A DNA stretch of 64,000 bases from Hymenobacter caeli (GCF_013294115.1 NZ_JABSNP010000011.1:1-64000), one strand, 5' to 3'; positions 35,181 to 44,600 are shown, numbered from the stretch's first letter. Program-made: numbers and translations. Notes: generated by a model from the sequence alone, not told the origin.

Positions 35181-36655
35181 CCGACGCTACTTCTTCTTTA
35201 CCGGCGGCTTTTTTCCCGCCGTCGGCCCCGCCGAACTTTACCCGCGCCGATTTTGGGCCCGATTTCCACTGGGGGGCCGCCGCGGCCGCCTACCAGGTGG
35301 AAGGGGCCTGGCAGCTGCAAGGCAAGGGCCCCAGCATCTGGGACGACTTTACGCGCCGCAAGGGGGCCGTCCGGCGCGGCGAGCACGGGCGGGTGGCCAC
35401 CGACTTCTACCACCGCCACGCCACCGACCTCGACTTGGCCCAGGCGATGGGCCTGACGGATTTCCGGTTTTCGGCGGCCTGGCCCCGGGTGCTGCCCGCC
35501 GGCGTGGGCGCGGTGAACCGGCGCGGCCTCGACTTCTACGACCGGCTGGTGGATGCCTGCCTGGAGCGCGAGCTGCGGCCCTGGGTCACGGTGTACCACT
35601 GGGACCTGCCCAGCGCCCTGCAAGCCAAGGGCGGCTGGGCCAACCGCTCGGTGGTGGGCTGGCTCGCGGACTACGCCCAAGTGCTGGCCCACCGCCTCGG
35701 CGACCGGGTGCAGCACTGGATGGTGCTCAACGAGCCGATGGTGTTCGTGGGGGCCGGCCACCTGCTGGGCGTGCACGCGCCGGGGCGGCGGCACCTGGGG
35801 GCGTTTCTGGCGGCGGCCCACCACGCCACGTTGGCCCAGGCCGAAGGCGGGCGGGCGCTGCGGGCCCTGCTGCCGGCCACAGCCCGCATCGGCACCACGT
35901 TTTCGTGCTCCTACCTCACGCCCCACCGCCCGGGCCACGCCCGCGACGAGGCCGCCACCCGCCGCGCCGACGCCCTGCTGAACCGCTTTTTCGTGGAGCC
36001 CGCCCTGGGCCTGGGCTACCCGGTGGCCGAGCTACCGGCCCTGCGCTGGCTGCTGGAGCGCTACCACCGGCCCGGCGACGAGCAGCGCATGCAGTTCGAC
36101 TTTGACTTTTGGGGCATCCAGAACTACACCCGCGAGGTGGTGAAGTTCTCGCCCTGGCTGCCGCTGCAATGGGCCACGCTGGTGCCCGCCAAGCGGCGCG
36201 GCGTGCCCCACACCGACATGGGCTGGGAGGTGTACCCGGAGAGCATTTACGAAATGCTGAAGCAGTACGCCGCTTACCCCAACGCCCCCCAGCTGGTCGT
36301 GACCGAGAGCGGGGCCGCCTTCCCCGACGTGAAAGCGGGCGGTGCCGTGGCCGATGCCGAACGCCGCGCCTACCTGCAAGCTGCCCTGGGCCAGGTGCTG
36401 CGGGCCCGCCGCGACGGCCTCGACGTGGCCGGCTACTTCGCCTGGACGCTCACCGACAACTTCGAGTGGGCCGAGGGCTACGGGCCCCGCTTCGGGCTGG
36501 TTCACGTCGATTACCAAACCCAGGAGCGCACCGTGAAAAGTTCGGGCCTGTGGTACCGCGACTTCCTGCGCTGGCCCGGGGCGGCGGGCCCCAGCGGGGC
36601 GGAGGGCCGCCGGGCCGACTTTCCCGAACCATTCGCCGCCGGTTCCGTTGGGTGA
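35177..36655 (+). CDS. Glycoside hydrolase family 1 beta-glycosidase
   Basis: 492 residues, slightly longer than the usual 440-470 for GH1. The start FHWGAAAAAYQVEGAW, the acid/base Glu in VLNEPMVF, and the nucleophile Glu in VTESGAAF are intact. The terminal FAWTLTDNFEWAEGYGPRFGLVHVDY is the classic GH1 signature. No signal peptide, so cytoplasmic. It would hydrolyse beta-glucosides or related beta-glycosides with retention. Overlap with the glycosyltransferase stop is unusual for a catabolic GH1 and suggests the pair handle the same glycoconjugate (inference). Confidence 0.93.
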   Translation: MTDATSSLPAAFFPPSAPPNFTRADFGPDFHWGAAAAAYQVEGAWQLQGKGPSIWDDFTRRKGAVRRGEHGRVATDFYHRHATDLDLAQAMGLTDFRFSAAWPRVLPAGVGAVNRRGLDFYDRLVDACLERELRPWVTVYHWDLPSALQAKGGWANRSVVGWLADYAQVLAHRLGDRVQHWMVLNEPMVFVGAGHLLGVHAPGRRHLGAFLAAAHHATLAQAEGGRALRALLPATARIGTTFSCSYLTPHRPGHARDEAATRRADALLNRFFVEPALGLGYPVAELPALRWLLERYHRPGDEQRMQFDFDFWGIQNYTREVVKFSPWLPLQWATLVPAKRRGVPHTDMGWEVYPESIYEMLKQYAAYPNAPQLVVTESGAAFPDVKAGGAVADAERRAYLQAALGQVLRARRDGLDVAGYFAWTLTDNFEWAEGYGPRFGLVHVDYQTQERTVKSSGLWYRDFLRWPGAAGPSGAEGRRADFPEPFAAGSVG

Positions 36656-36687
36656 AGGCGTCTTATTTTTCACTCCAAACAAACCCC

Positions 36688-37407
36688 ATGAGTTCTCCCA
36701 ATTCCCTGGCCCTGTCGGTCGGCGACGGCACCACGATGCAGGCCTATACCGCCCAACCGCAGGACAGCGCGGGCCCGGTGCCCGGCATCATTTTGTTGCA
36801 GGAAGCCTTCGGCGTGAATTCCCACATCCGCAGCGTGGCCGACCGGCTGGCGCAGGCCGGCTACGCCGTGGTGGCCCCCGAGCTGTTCCACCGCACGGCC
36901 GCGCCGGGCCTGGAAATTGCCTACAGCGACTTCCCCAGCGCCATGCCCCACTACTTCGCCATCACCAACGAGGGCCTGACGGCCGACCTGCAGGCGGCCC
37001 ACGCCTGGCTCACGGGCCAGCCCGGCGTGGCGGCCGATAAAATCGGCAGCATCGGCTTCTGCCTGGGCGGGCGCGTGTCGTTCCTGGCCAACGCCGTGCT
37101 GCCGCTGGCGGCCGGCGTGTCGTACTACGGCGGCGGTACCGAGCAGATTAAAGACCGCGCCGCCGACCTCCACGCCCCGCATTTGTTCTTCTGGGGCGGG
37201 CTCGACCAGCACATTTCCAAAGAAAATATCGTCGAAGTAACCGACGCCGTGGACGCGGCCCAGAAGCCCTACGTGAACACCGTCATCTCCTACGCCGACC
37301 ACGGCTTCCACTGCGACGAGCGCCCCAGCTACAACGCCGACGCGGCCCGCGAAGCCTGGGCCCTTACGCTGGCCTTCTTCCAGGATAAATTCCAGGCCGC
37401 CGAATAG
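36688..37407 (+). CDS. Dienelactone hydrolase family protein
   Basis: 239 residues. The elbow IGFCLGGR carries Cys as nucleophile, an Asp in WGGLDQHIS and a His in DHGFHCDERP complete the triad, and LLQEAFGVN marks the oxyanion segment. The family hydrolyses dienelactones or other small esters and lactones. No signal peptide. It follows the GH1 gene after 32 bases and may be co-transcribed, although a TATTTTTC box at 36664-36671 could give it its own promoter. Substrate unknown. Confidence 0.9.
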   Translation: MSSPNSLALSVGDGTTMQAYTAQPQDSAGPVPGIILLQEAFGVNSHIRSVADRLAQAGYAVVAPELFHRTAAPGLEIAYSDFPSAMPHYFAITNEGLTADLQAAHAWLTGQPGVAADKIGSIGFCLGGRVSFLANAVLPLAAGVSYYGGGTEQIKDRAADLHAPHLFFWGGLDQHISKENIVEVTDAVDAAQKPYVNTVISYADHGFHCDERPSYNADAAREAWALTLAFFQDKFQAAE

Positions 37408-37822
37408 GAGTTGGGCCTGAATAGTCTCTTACGGCAGTTTTCAGGTCCGTGCATGGCCGGTACGGAAGGATTGTAGAACGAAGTGGCACTTCGTTTCCGT
37501 GCGAGAACGCCAAACGGAGTGCCACTCCGTTCTACAGCGCTGGGTGCACCGACTCGAAAACTGCGGTAGTTTAGCTGTTGATAAACAATTGGCCAGCACC
37601 GGGAAATTGACGAGTTGTGTATTTTTAACCGAATATTTACGAGAGCGGGGCCCCGGTGGGGCTGCGGGGCAAAAGCTGGCGAAAGCGGCGGGCCCGCTGC
37701 GGGCCAAACAAGAAAGTGCGCCGGGGCTGGGCCCGCCGCTTCCCGCAAATTCCGGGGCGGCCCGCGGCAACGGCGTCCGCGGTGCTACTTTCGGCCGGCC
37801 GCTTTTTATTCCCGCCCCCGCC
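37408..37822. other. Intergenic region carrying a copy of the 34-36-bp palindromic unit
   Basis: About 415 bases. Two copies of a 19-bp quasi-palindrome (AACGGAGTGCCACTCCGTT type) lie about 36 bases apart near 37479-37536, the same element found four times at 56394-56515. The remainder is GC-rich with no supported gene. A TACTTTCG box at 37786-37793 precedes the NIPSNAP gene. Confidence 0.6.
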
Positions 37823-38611
37823 ATGAAAAACCTCGTCTTATTTCTATTCTTAACCGGGCTGTTTTTGGGCCCCGGCACCAACAGCGCGGCGGCCCGGGCC
37901 CGGGCCGCCAAACCCGCGTACTGCGAGCTGACGGTTTACCACTTCAAAACCAGCCGGCAGGAAGCCCTGCTCGACAGTTTTTTGCAGCGGCAGTACCTGC
38001 CGGCGCTGCACCAGGCCGGCATTGCCGACGTCGGCGTTTTCAAGCCGGTGGGCAACGACACCACCGCCGACAAGCGGGTGTACGTGCTCGTGCCCTTCGC
38101 CGCGCTGAAGCAATGGGAAAAGGTTGCGCAAGAAACGAGCAGCCGGGCCGCAACGGCCCCCGGCGGGTACGCCAACGCGGCCTACAACAACCCGGCGTAC
38201 ACTCGCATGGAAACAATTCTCATCAAAACCTTCGATGAGATGACCGGCCTGGTGCCCCCCAAGCTGGAGGGCCCCCAAAGCGAGCGGGTGTACGAGCTGC
38301 GGAGCTACGAGGGCGCGAGCGAAAAAATATTCCGCAACAAAGTGCGGATGTTCAACGCCGGCGGCGAAATCAAGCTCTTCGCCCGGCTCGGCTTCAACGG
38401 CGTTTTTTACGGCGAAGTCGCCTTTGGGTCGAAAATGCCCAACCTGATGTACATGACGTCTTTCAACAATATGGCCGCCCGCGAAGCGCACTGGAAAACG
38501 TTCGGTAGCGACCCCGAGTGGAAGCAGCTCTCGGGCCGGCCGGAGTATCAAAACAACGTGTCGCACATCGACATCGTGTTTCTGCGGCCCACGGCTTATT
38601 CCGGCCTTTAA
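37823..38611 (+). CDS. NIPSNAP-family protein, exported
   Basis: 262 residues with a signal peptide (hydrophobic stretch to about residue 28). Two ferredoxin-like NIPSNAP repeats follow: YCELTVYHFKTSRQ near 33 and RVYELRSYEGASE near 155. Proteins of this fold in Bacteroidota are often secreted and of unknown role; the fold resembles dimeric alpha-beta barrel oxygenases. It lies beside exported sugar-related genes. The promoter box at 37786 is 29 bases upstream. Confidence 0.88.
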   Translation: MKNLVLFLFLTGLFLGPGTNSAAARARAAKPAYCELTVYHFKTSRQEALLDSFLQRQYLPALHQAGIADVGVFKPVGNDTTADKRVYVLVPFAALKQWEKVAQETSSRAATAPGGYANAAYNNPAYTRMETILIKTFDEMTGLVPPKLEGPQSERVYELRSYEGASEKIFRNKVRMFNAGGEIKLFARLGFNGVFYGEVAFGSKMPNLMYMTSFNNMAAREAHWKTFGSDPEWKQLSGRPEYQNNVSHIDIVFLRPTAYSGL

Positions 38612-38693
38612 GTGGTCAGGCATCAGTTGCCGGTTGTTAGCTGATTTACCAATTGCTGACTAACAACTGACAACGAGCAACTGACAACCCGTT

Positions 38694-38701
38694 TACTTTT
38701 G
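38694..38701 (+). promoter_or_regulatory. Bacteroidota -7 promoter box (TACTTTTG)
   Basis: Plus-strand TAnnTTTG match 45 bases before the ATG at 38747. The preceding 60 bases contain a short imperfect inverted repeat of the AGCTAACAAC type. Confidence 0.6.
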
Positions 38702-38746
38702 CACGGGTACTCAATTATTCTTCCAACCCTCACCACCCACCCGGCC

Positions 38747-39685
38747 ATGTCCACCTCCCGTCGTCATTTTCTGAAAAGCGCGGCCGCCTTTACGGCCGCG
38801 GCCGCCGTTGCGCCGCTGCTGGCCGGGGCCGCGCCCAACAAGGCATTTTTTGAAATTTCGCTGGCCGAATGGTCCTTTCACAAGTCGCTGTTCGGCAATA
38901 AAATCAGCAACCTCGATTTTCCGGTCATCGCCAAAAAACAGTACGGCATCGGCGTGGTGGAGTACGTGAACCAGTTTTTCAAGGACAAGGCCGAAGACCA
39001 GAAGTACCTGAGCGAGCTGCTGCTGCGCTGCCACGACAACGGCGTGAAAAACCACCTGATAATGGTGGACGGCGAAGGCGAGCTGGGGTCGCCCAACGAG
39101 CAGGAGCGAATCAAAGCCGTCGAAAACCACTACAAATGGGTGGATGCGGCCAAGTACCTGGGCTGCATCACGGTGCGGGTAAATGCGTTTGGCAAAGGCT
39201 CGGCGGAGGACGTGCAAAAGGCCGCCGCCGACGGCCTGGGCCGGCTCGCCGAGTACGCGCAAAAGGCGGGCATTAATGTGATTGTGGAGAACCACGGCAG
39301 CTACACCTCCAACGGCGAGTGGCTGCTGGGCACCATCCAAAAAGTGGGCCGGCGCAACGTGGGCATTCTGCCCGACTTTGGCAACTTCTGCATCCGGCGC
39401 GACACCGGCGACCTGTACCAGGGCAAGTGCATCGAGGAGTACGACAAGTACAAAGCCGTGCAGGAATGGATGCCGGTGGCCAAAGGCGTAAGCGCCAAAA
39501 CCTTCGACTTTGATGCGGCCGGTAACTGCGTCGAAACCGATTACCTGAAGATGTTCAAAATCATCAAAGATTCCGGCTTCAAAGGCTACGTGGGCATCGA
39601 GTACGAAGGCGAAAAGCTGAGCGAAGAGGAGGGCATCAAAAAAACGAAGGCCCTGCTGGAAAAAGTCGTGCAGAATTTGAGCTAG
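38747..39685 (+). CDS. Xylose-isomerase-like TIM-barrel protein (sugar phosphate isomerase/epimerase family), exported
   Basis: 312 residues. The N terminus SRRHFLKSAAAF is a Tat-type signal with a long Ala-rich hydrophobic region. The AP-endonuclease-2/xylose isomerase fold is marked by VRVNAFG, IVENHGSYTSN, LPDFGNF and YVGIEYEGE, which supply metal-binding Glu, Asp and His residues. Such exported members are common in Bacteroidota glycoside loci. It likely isomerises or epimerises a keto-sugar; the substrate is unknown. Confidence 0.88.
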   Translation: MSTSRRHFLKSAAAFTAAAAVAPLLAGAAPNKAFFEISLAEWSFHKSLFGNKISNLDFPVIAKKQYGIGVVEYVNQFFKDKAEDQKYLSELLLRCHDNGVKNHLIMVDGEGELGSPNEQERIKAVENHYKWVDAAKYLGCITVRVNAFGKGSAEDVQKAAADGLGRLAEYAQKAGINVIVENHGSYTSNGEWLLGTIQKVGRRNVGILPDFGNFCIRRDTGDLYQGKCIEEYDKYKAVQEWMPVAKGVSAKTFDFDAAGNCVETDYLKMFKIIKDSGFKGYVGIEYEGEKLSEEEGIKKTKALLEKVVQNLS

Positions 39686-39720
39686 GCGCGCTTGGTAATT
39701 AATTGGCGGTGGGCTAAAAT

Positions 39721-39834
39721 GGGGTGGTCCGGCGACTTTTTCTGTCGTCGGGCCACTCTGACGGTTGAACAGGTCCCCGGCCGGTAACAAGAGTGGCCCG
39801 ACAAAGCCCTTCGGGCAATTCGCCGGACCACCCC
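39721..39834. repeat. Imperfect inverted-repeat element
   Basis: Outer arms GGGGTGGTCCGGCGA and its complement, and inner arms around GGGCCACTCT, bracket a GC-rich core of about 114 bases in total. It is MITE-like and lies between the TIM-barrel gene and the esterase gene. Confidence 0.75.
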
Positions 39835-39906
39835 GTTCTAGTCCACCGCCAAATAATTAGCGCGTTTGCCGCAGTCACTTTTTGTACGGATAATCCACCG
39901 CTCTCC

Positions 39907-40773
39907 ATGCCCAGGCCAGTAGCTTTATTTCTGCTTTTATTGCTGGCTTCGTTCGCGACGCGGGCGCAGCCGCTGGTGGTGCCGCTCTGGCCCAAGGGGG
40001 CCCCCGGCTTCGAAAACCGGCGGAACGAGCCCGAGCAGGCCAAGGATTACTGGATTAAAAACATCCATAACCCGTCGATTACCGTTTTTCTGCCGCCCAA
40101 GGAGAAAGCCACCGGGGCCGCGGTAATTATTTGCCCCGGCGGCGGCCACCGCGAGCTGGTGTACAACGCCGAGGGCGTGGAGCCAGCCGTGTATCTAAAC
40201 AGCATCGGCGTGGCAGCTTTCGTGTTGAAATACCGGCTGAGCCGCGAAGAAAACTCGCCCTATTCCTTGGACAAGCACCCGCGGCAGGACGCCTACCGCG
40301 CCGTGCGCCTGGTGAGGAGCCGGGCCAAGGAGTGGGGCATCGACCCGGCCCGCCTCGGCATGCTCGGCTTTTCGGCCGGCGGCGAAGTCGTGGCCATGGT
40401 GGCGTACGCCGACGGCCGCGGCGATGCCAAAGCGGCCGACCCCGTCGACCGGCTCAACGGCAAGCCTGATTTCCAGATGCTCATCTACCCCGGCCCGTTG
40501 GGCATTCCCGACAGCGTGGGGGCCACGGCCCCGCCGGCGTTTTTGCTGGCCGCCAACAACGACGTGTGCTGCTCGGAGCCCATCGTGCGGCTGCTCAAGG
40601 GCTACCGCGCCGCGCACGTGCCGGTGGAAGTGCACCTCTACACGCAGGGCAGCCACGGGTTCAACATGGGCCAACGCTCCAAGCTGGCTTCCATCGGCAC
40701 GTGGCCGCAGCGGATGGCCGATTGGCTGGCCGACAACGGCGTGCTGGATCCAAAAAATAAACACCAGGAGTAG
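39907..40773 (+). CDS. Exported alpha/beta hydrolase (acetyl-esterase/xylanase-esterase type)
   Basis: 288 residues with a signal peptide ending ATRAQP. It contains GGGHRELVYNAEG (the oxyanion HGGG-like motif), the nucleophile Ser in GFSAGGEV, and a His in GSHGFNMG. This matches BD-FAE/acetyl xylan esterase-like enzymes that remove acetyl groups from plant polysaccharides. Probably periplasmic. It is monocistronic between an inverted-repeat element and a possible terminator at 40798-40863. Confidence 0.88.
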   Translation: MPRPVALFLLLLLASFATRAQPLVVPLWPKGAPGFENRRNEPEQAKDYWIKNIHNPSITVFLPPKEKATGAAVIICPGGGHRELVYNAEGVEPAVYLNSIGVAAFVLKYRLSREENSPYSLDKHPRQDAYRAVRLVRSRAKEWGIDPARLGMLGFSAGGEVVAMVAYADGRGDAKAADPVDRLNGKPDFQMLIYPGPLGIPDSVGATAPPAFLLAANNDVCCSEPIVRLLKGYRAAHVPVEVHLYTQGSHGFNMGQRSKLASIGTWPQRMADWLADNGVLDPKNKHQE

Positions 40774-40797
40774 GGCCCTGCGAACAGCTAAGTAATT

Positions 40798-40863
40798 AAA
40801 TAGCCGGTAGTGCAAAGGCCGCAACGCTAACAGGCGCTCAGCTTTTTCACTGCCGGCTATTTA
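40798..40863. terminator. Possible bidirectional terminator between convergent genes
   Basis: Arms of 15 bp with one mismatch (40798-40812 and 40849-40863), A- and T-rich at their outer ends, around a loop of about 36 bases. It sits between the esterase stop at 40773 and the VOC stop at 40915. Confidence 0.45.
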
Positions 40864-40914
40864 TTTGATTGGCCGTTTAATTAAATACCGCAGCGACTAA
40901 ACAGCTTCAATGCC

Positions 40915-41370
40915 TCAAAACTTATCGTCGTTGACTTCCACCCAGAATTTATCGGGGTCCTGGAAGTAAATCTGTTTCACGCCGTCGGGCCGGGGAGTGG
41001 TTTGTTTCTCGTCGCCTTTCCAGTTGCCGTAGCGCACGTTTAATTGGTCGAGGTGCGCCATGAACTGCTTCAGGTCGGGCACGCTGAACGCCAGGTGCGT
41101 ATTGATGTCGTGCTCCTCCGGCTTCCCGCCCTGGATGATGTGCAGCTGGCTGTGGGGCCCGATGCGAAACCAGGTGTGCCGGCCGTCCTTGAACGGTTCC
41201 GGGATTTCCTGGAGCAGCAGGACGTTCTTGTAGAACGCGTCGCTCTGCGCCAGGCTGGTCACGTACACCGCCACGTGGCTGAGGGCGGTGGGGCCCTGGG
41301 CCGCTGCGCCCCGCGCCCCCGCCACCATCAATATGAAAGTCAGGAAGTAGCGAAGGATAGGCGAGTACAT
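40915..41370 (-). CDS. Exported VOC (glyoxalase/dioxygenase-fold) protein
   Basis: 151 residues with a signal peptide ending AAAQG. The VOC fold is visible in ALSHVAVYVTSLAQSDAFYKNVL, HLAFSVPDLKQFMAHL and QIYFQDPDKFWVEVND; potential metal ligands are the His in LSHVAVY, the His in THLAFSV and a Glu in WVEVND. Function could be lyase, isomerase or dioxygenase; none can be chosen. It follows the PD40 protein gene after 40 bases on the same strand, so the two are likely co-transcribed. Confidence 0.88.
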   Translation of the reverse strand: MYSPILRYFLTFILMVAGARGAAAQGPTALSHVAVYVTSLAQSDAFYKNVLLLQEIPEPFKDGRHTWFRIGPHSQLHIIQGGKPEEHDINTHLAFSVPDLKQFMAHLDQLNVRYGNWKGDEKQTTPRPDGVKQIYFQDPDKFWVEVNDDKF

Positions 41371-41410
41371 GAATTAATTGGGTTGCTGATTAATAAGATT
41401 TGGCGCGTAA

Positions 41411-42925
41411 TTACTGGCCGGCGTCCGCGCTGTTGCTGATGAAAGCAATCTTCTTGCTGTCGGGCGACCACGAGGGCGTGTTCATCGTGCCCTGGCCGCC
41501 GTAAACGTAGGCAATTACTTTGGGCTCACCGCCGCCCACCGGCATCACGCGCAGGTACACGTGCTTGTAAAACGGGTGGTCGGTGGCGGGCACTTCGTCT
41601 TTCAGGAACGAGATGAACGCCACCCATTTGCCGTCGGGCGACACGTGCGGAAACCAGTCCTGGTACGCGCCGGTGGTCACGGCTTCCTGGGCGCTGCCGT
41701 CGGCCTTCATGCGCCAGATTTGCATGGTGCCCGTGCGGTTGGAATTGAAATAAATAAACTGGCCGTCGGGCGTGTATTCGGAGCCGTCGTCGAGGCCTTT
41801 GGCGGTGGTGAGGCGCACTTCCTTGCCGCCGCCGGCGGGCACGCGGTAAATGTCGAACTCGTCGTTGCGCTGCCCGGTGAGGAGCAGGAACTTGCCGTCC
41901 GGCGACCAGCCGTGCAGGTAGGAGGGGCCCCGGGGCGTGATTTGCCGGGGCGTGCCGCCCGTCGAAGCCACGGTGTAGGCGATGGAGCCGCCCAGCTTCT
42001 CAACGCCGCTGCTCAGGCCCAGCTGCTTGCCGTCGAAGGAGAGCACGTGGTCGTTGTTGTTGTTTTTGACGTCGCCGGTGGGCAGGGGCGTCGGCTGGCG
42101 CGTGGCCAGGTCAAAATTGTACATCAGGCCTTCGCTGTTGTACACCAGGCGCTGGCCGTCGCGCCGCCAGTTCGGGGCCTGGAGCGACTTGGGCGACGAG
42201 TAAATTATTTCGCGGCGGCCCGTGGTGGCTTCGAGCAGCTCGAGGTGGCTGCCGAGGTATTCCTTGTACTGCACCAGCCCGTCGTGGGCCGGCACGCTGA
42301 TGCGCACGTCGCGGAACACGCCCGTTTCCGTCACGTCGGCGTTGTGCGAGCCCACGAACAGGCCCACGTACACGTCGTCGCCCAGGTCCACGTCGGCCAC
42401 GCTTGCCGTCACGAACGGCTGGCCGAACTCGGCGACCCGCATCGTGTAAACTTTGCCCGTCCGTTCGAGCTGGATGATGTTGGCGTGCGTGATTTTCGAG
42501 CGGATTTCTTCGGTGGGGGCCCCGGCGGTTTTGCGGAACTGCAACGACGTGAGGCCGTCGCCGTGCTCCACGGCGTTGACGTGCGGGGAGTTGCCGTCCA
42601 GGGTTTTGCGCACCATCCAGCCCACTTTGCGGTGCGGGTCCACGCCGTTCAAGCCCACAAATTCGGCCCGGGCGTAGAGGATGAAGTCGCCCTTCATTTT
42701 TTTGTAGGCGAAATGAAATTCGTCGTGGTCGAGCCAGATGTTGTAGCCCGCCCCGGAAATAACATATTGCTGGGTGGCGGGCAGGTAGGTGGCCGCGCCG
42801 GGCTTCACGCCGGTGCCAATGTCCTGGTGGCCGTCGAAAACGCCGAGCTTTTCCTGTGCGTGAGCAGCCGGGCCGAACAGCGCGAAGAGGGCGAACAAAA
42901 CGACCATTGGTAATAAGTTTTTCAT
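41411..42925 (-). CDS. Exported TolB-like PD40 propeller protein with N-terminal DUF1349-like domain
   Basis: 504 residues with a signal peptide ending PAAHAQE. Residues about 40-215 are a jelly-roll of DUF1349/LamG type (FHFAYKKMKGDFILYARAEF, TGVFRDVRISV). Residues about 230-504 hold repeated WD40-like PD40 blades (APNWRRDGQRLVYNS, LHGWSPDGKFLLLTG, PHVSPDGKWVAFIS, PSWSPDSKKIAFIS). The architecture suggests extracytoplasmic carbohydrate or protein binding. Upstream member of an operon with the VOC protein. It is not a true TolB, which has a different N domain. Confidence 0.88.
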   Translation of the reverse strand: MKNLLPMVVLFALFALFGPAAHAQEKLGVFDGHQDIGTGVKPGAATYLPATQQYVISGAGYNIWLDHDEFHFAYKKMKGDFILYARAEFVGLNGVDPHRKVGWMVRKTLDGNSPHVNAVEHGDGLTSLQFRKTAGAPTEEIRSKITHANIIQLERTGKVYTMRVAEFGQPFVTASVADVDLGDDVYVGLFVGSHNADVTETGVFRDVRISVPAHDGLVQYKEYLGSHLELLEATTGRREIIYSSPKSLQAPNWRRDGQRLVYNSEGLMYNFDLATRQPTPLPTGDVKNNNNDHVLSFDGKQLGLSSGVEKLGGSIAYTVASTGGTPRQITPRGPSYLHGWSPDGKFLLLTGQRNDEFDIYRVPAGGGKEVRLTTAKGLDDGSEYTPDGQFIYFNSNRTGTMQIWRMKADGSAQEAVTTGAYQDWFPHVSPDGKWVAFISFLKDEVPATDHPFYKHVYLRVMPVGGGEPKVIAYVYGGQGTMNTPSWSPDSKKIAFISNSADAGQ

Positions 42926-43133
42926 TGCAGTGGGAGCCGGTTGGGTGGGAGAGTAAGCGAGGAAAGGTGGTACTAAAATGCGCGGCTGATAAATTGCCGG
43001 GTGCCCGCAAGGTGTTGGTGTCGTGCGGTTTGTGTTTATAATAATTATAATATTTTATTGACTGGCTGGGATAAGGTAGCGCACGGCTTTTAATTAGTGG
43101 CCATTTGCGTCGTATTTGCCGGGCGGGCCGGGC

Positions 43134-43141
43134 TACTTTTG
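43134..43141 (+). promoter_or_regulatory. Bacteroidota -7 promoter box (TACTTTTG) of hen1
   Basis: Plus-strand TAnnTTTG match 23 bases before the hen1 ATG at 43165. It supports that start over in-frame codons further upstream. Confidence 0.6.
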
Positions 43142-43164
43142 GCCCTTCGCCCCGCGCTTTGGCC

Positions 43165-44595
43165 ATGCTACTCACCATTTCGACCACGTACCAGCCCGCC
43201 ACCGATTTGGGCTATTTGCTCCACAAAAACCCGGGCCGCCTGCAAACCGTGGAGGTGGCCGGGGGCCAGGCCCACGTATTCTACCCCGAAGCCACCGCCG
43301 AGCGCTGCACCGCCGCCCTGCTGCTCGACCTCGACCCCGTGGGCCTCGTGCGCGGCCGGGGCCCCGGCAACGAGGGTTTCGCCCTGGAGCAGTACGTGAA
43401 CGACCGGCCCTACGTGGCCTCGTCGTTCCTGAGCGGGGCCCTGAGCAAGGCTTTCGGCACGGCCATGAACGGCACCTGCAAGGACCGCCCCGACCTGCCC
43501 GCCCAGGCCCTGCCGCTGGCCGTGAAAGTGGCCGTTGTCTCGGCCCCGGGCCCCGACTGGCCGCGCCGCCTCTTCGAGCCGCTGGGCTACGAAGTAGCCA
43601 TCGAAACTACGCCGCTCGACCCCACCGTGCCCGCCTGGGGCCCCAGCCGCTACTACACCCTGCACCTGCGCCACAGCGGCCTGCGCCTGCAAGACGTGCT
43701 CACCCACCTCTACGTGCTGCTGCCGGTGCTCGACAACGACAAGCACTACTACATCGATGAGAATGAGGCCGAAAAGCTGCTGCACCGCGGCGCCGGCTGG
43801 CTGCCCCAGCACCCCGAGCGCGGCTTCATCACGCGCCGCTACCTGCGCTACCTGGCCGCTTACGTAAACCCCACGCTGGCGCGGCTACTGGAAGGCACGG
43901 AGGAAGAGCTGCCCGAACCCGAGGCCCCCGGCGCCCTCGAAACGCCCGCCCCGGCCGCGCCCGAAGCCGCCGCGGGGCCCCTGGCCGAACCCAAGCTGAG
44001 CCTCCACGACCAGCGCCTCCAGCAAGTGGCTCAGGAAATCTACGACCTGGGCCCCAAGCGCGTGCTCGACCTGGGCTGCGGCGAAGGCAAGCTGCTGCGC
44101 CTGCTCCTGCGCCAGCCCAAAATCGAGTACCTCCTCGGCCTGGACGTGTCGCACCAGGCCCTGAGCCGCGCCGCGGCCCGCCTGCACCTGGCCGAAATGC
44201 CCCCGCGCCAGCGCGCCCGCCTCGACCTCATCCAGGGCTCGCTGCTCTACCGCGACGAACGCCTCGCCGGCTTCGACGCGGCGGCGCTGGTCGAAGTCAT
44301 CGAGCACCTCGACGCCAACCGCCTGGGGGCCCTGGAAACCGTGGTGTTCGGCCAGGCCCGCCCGGCGCACGTCTTCGTCACGACGCCCAACGCCGACTAC
44401 AACCAGCTTTTCGAAAAGCTCAACGCCGGCGAATTTCGCCACGACGACCACCGCTTCGAGTGGTCCCGCGCCGAGTTTGCCGCCTGGGCCACCGCCGTAG
44501 CCGAGCGCCACGGCTACCAAGTGCGGCTAATAGGCATGGGGGAGGAGGTAGAGGGCGTGGGGGCCCCGTCGCAGCTAGCGGTGTTTGGGTTATAA
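43165..44595 (+). CDS. hen1: 3'-terminal RNA ribose 2'-O-methyltransferase Hen1
   Basis: 476 residues from the ATG at 43165. Residues 1-245 are the bacterial Hen1 N-terminal domain, which in studied systems completes the ligase activity of Pnkp. A Pro/Ala/Glu linker follows, then the methyltransferase domain (about 285-476) with the SAM loop VLDLGCGEGKLL and the Mn2+ site formed by VEVIEHLD and FRHDDHRFEW (Glu, Glu, His, His). Known role: 2'-O-methylation of the 3' end of cleaved RNA before Pnkp seals it, protecting the repaired site from the same ribotoxin. pnkp lies 2.4 kb downstream instead of adjacent. Confidence 0.95.
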   Translation: MLLTISTTYQPATDLGYLLHKNPGRLQTVEVAGGQAHVFYPEATAERCTAALLLDLDPVGLVRGRGPGNEGFALEQYVNDRPYVASSFLSGALSKAFGTAMNGTCKDRPDLPAQALPLAVKVAVVSAPGPDWPRRLFEPLGYEVAIETTPLDPTVPAWGPSRYYTLHLRHSGLRLQDVLTHLYVLLPVLDNDKHYYIDENEAEKLLHRGAGWLPQHPERGFITRRYLRYLAAYVNPTLARLLEGTEEELPEPEAPGALETPAPAAPEAAAGPLAEPKLSLHDQRLQQVAQEIYDLGPKRVLDLGCGEGKLLRLLLRQPKIEYLLGLDVSHQALSRAAARLHLAEMPPRQRARLDLIQGSLLYRDERLAGFDAAALVEVIEHLDANRLGALETVVFGQARPAHVFVTTPNADYNQLFEKLNAGEFRHDDHRFEWSRAEFAAWATAVAERHGYQVRLIGMGEEVEGVGAPSQLAVFGL

Positions 44596-44600
44596 CCCCC

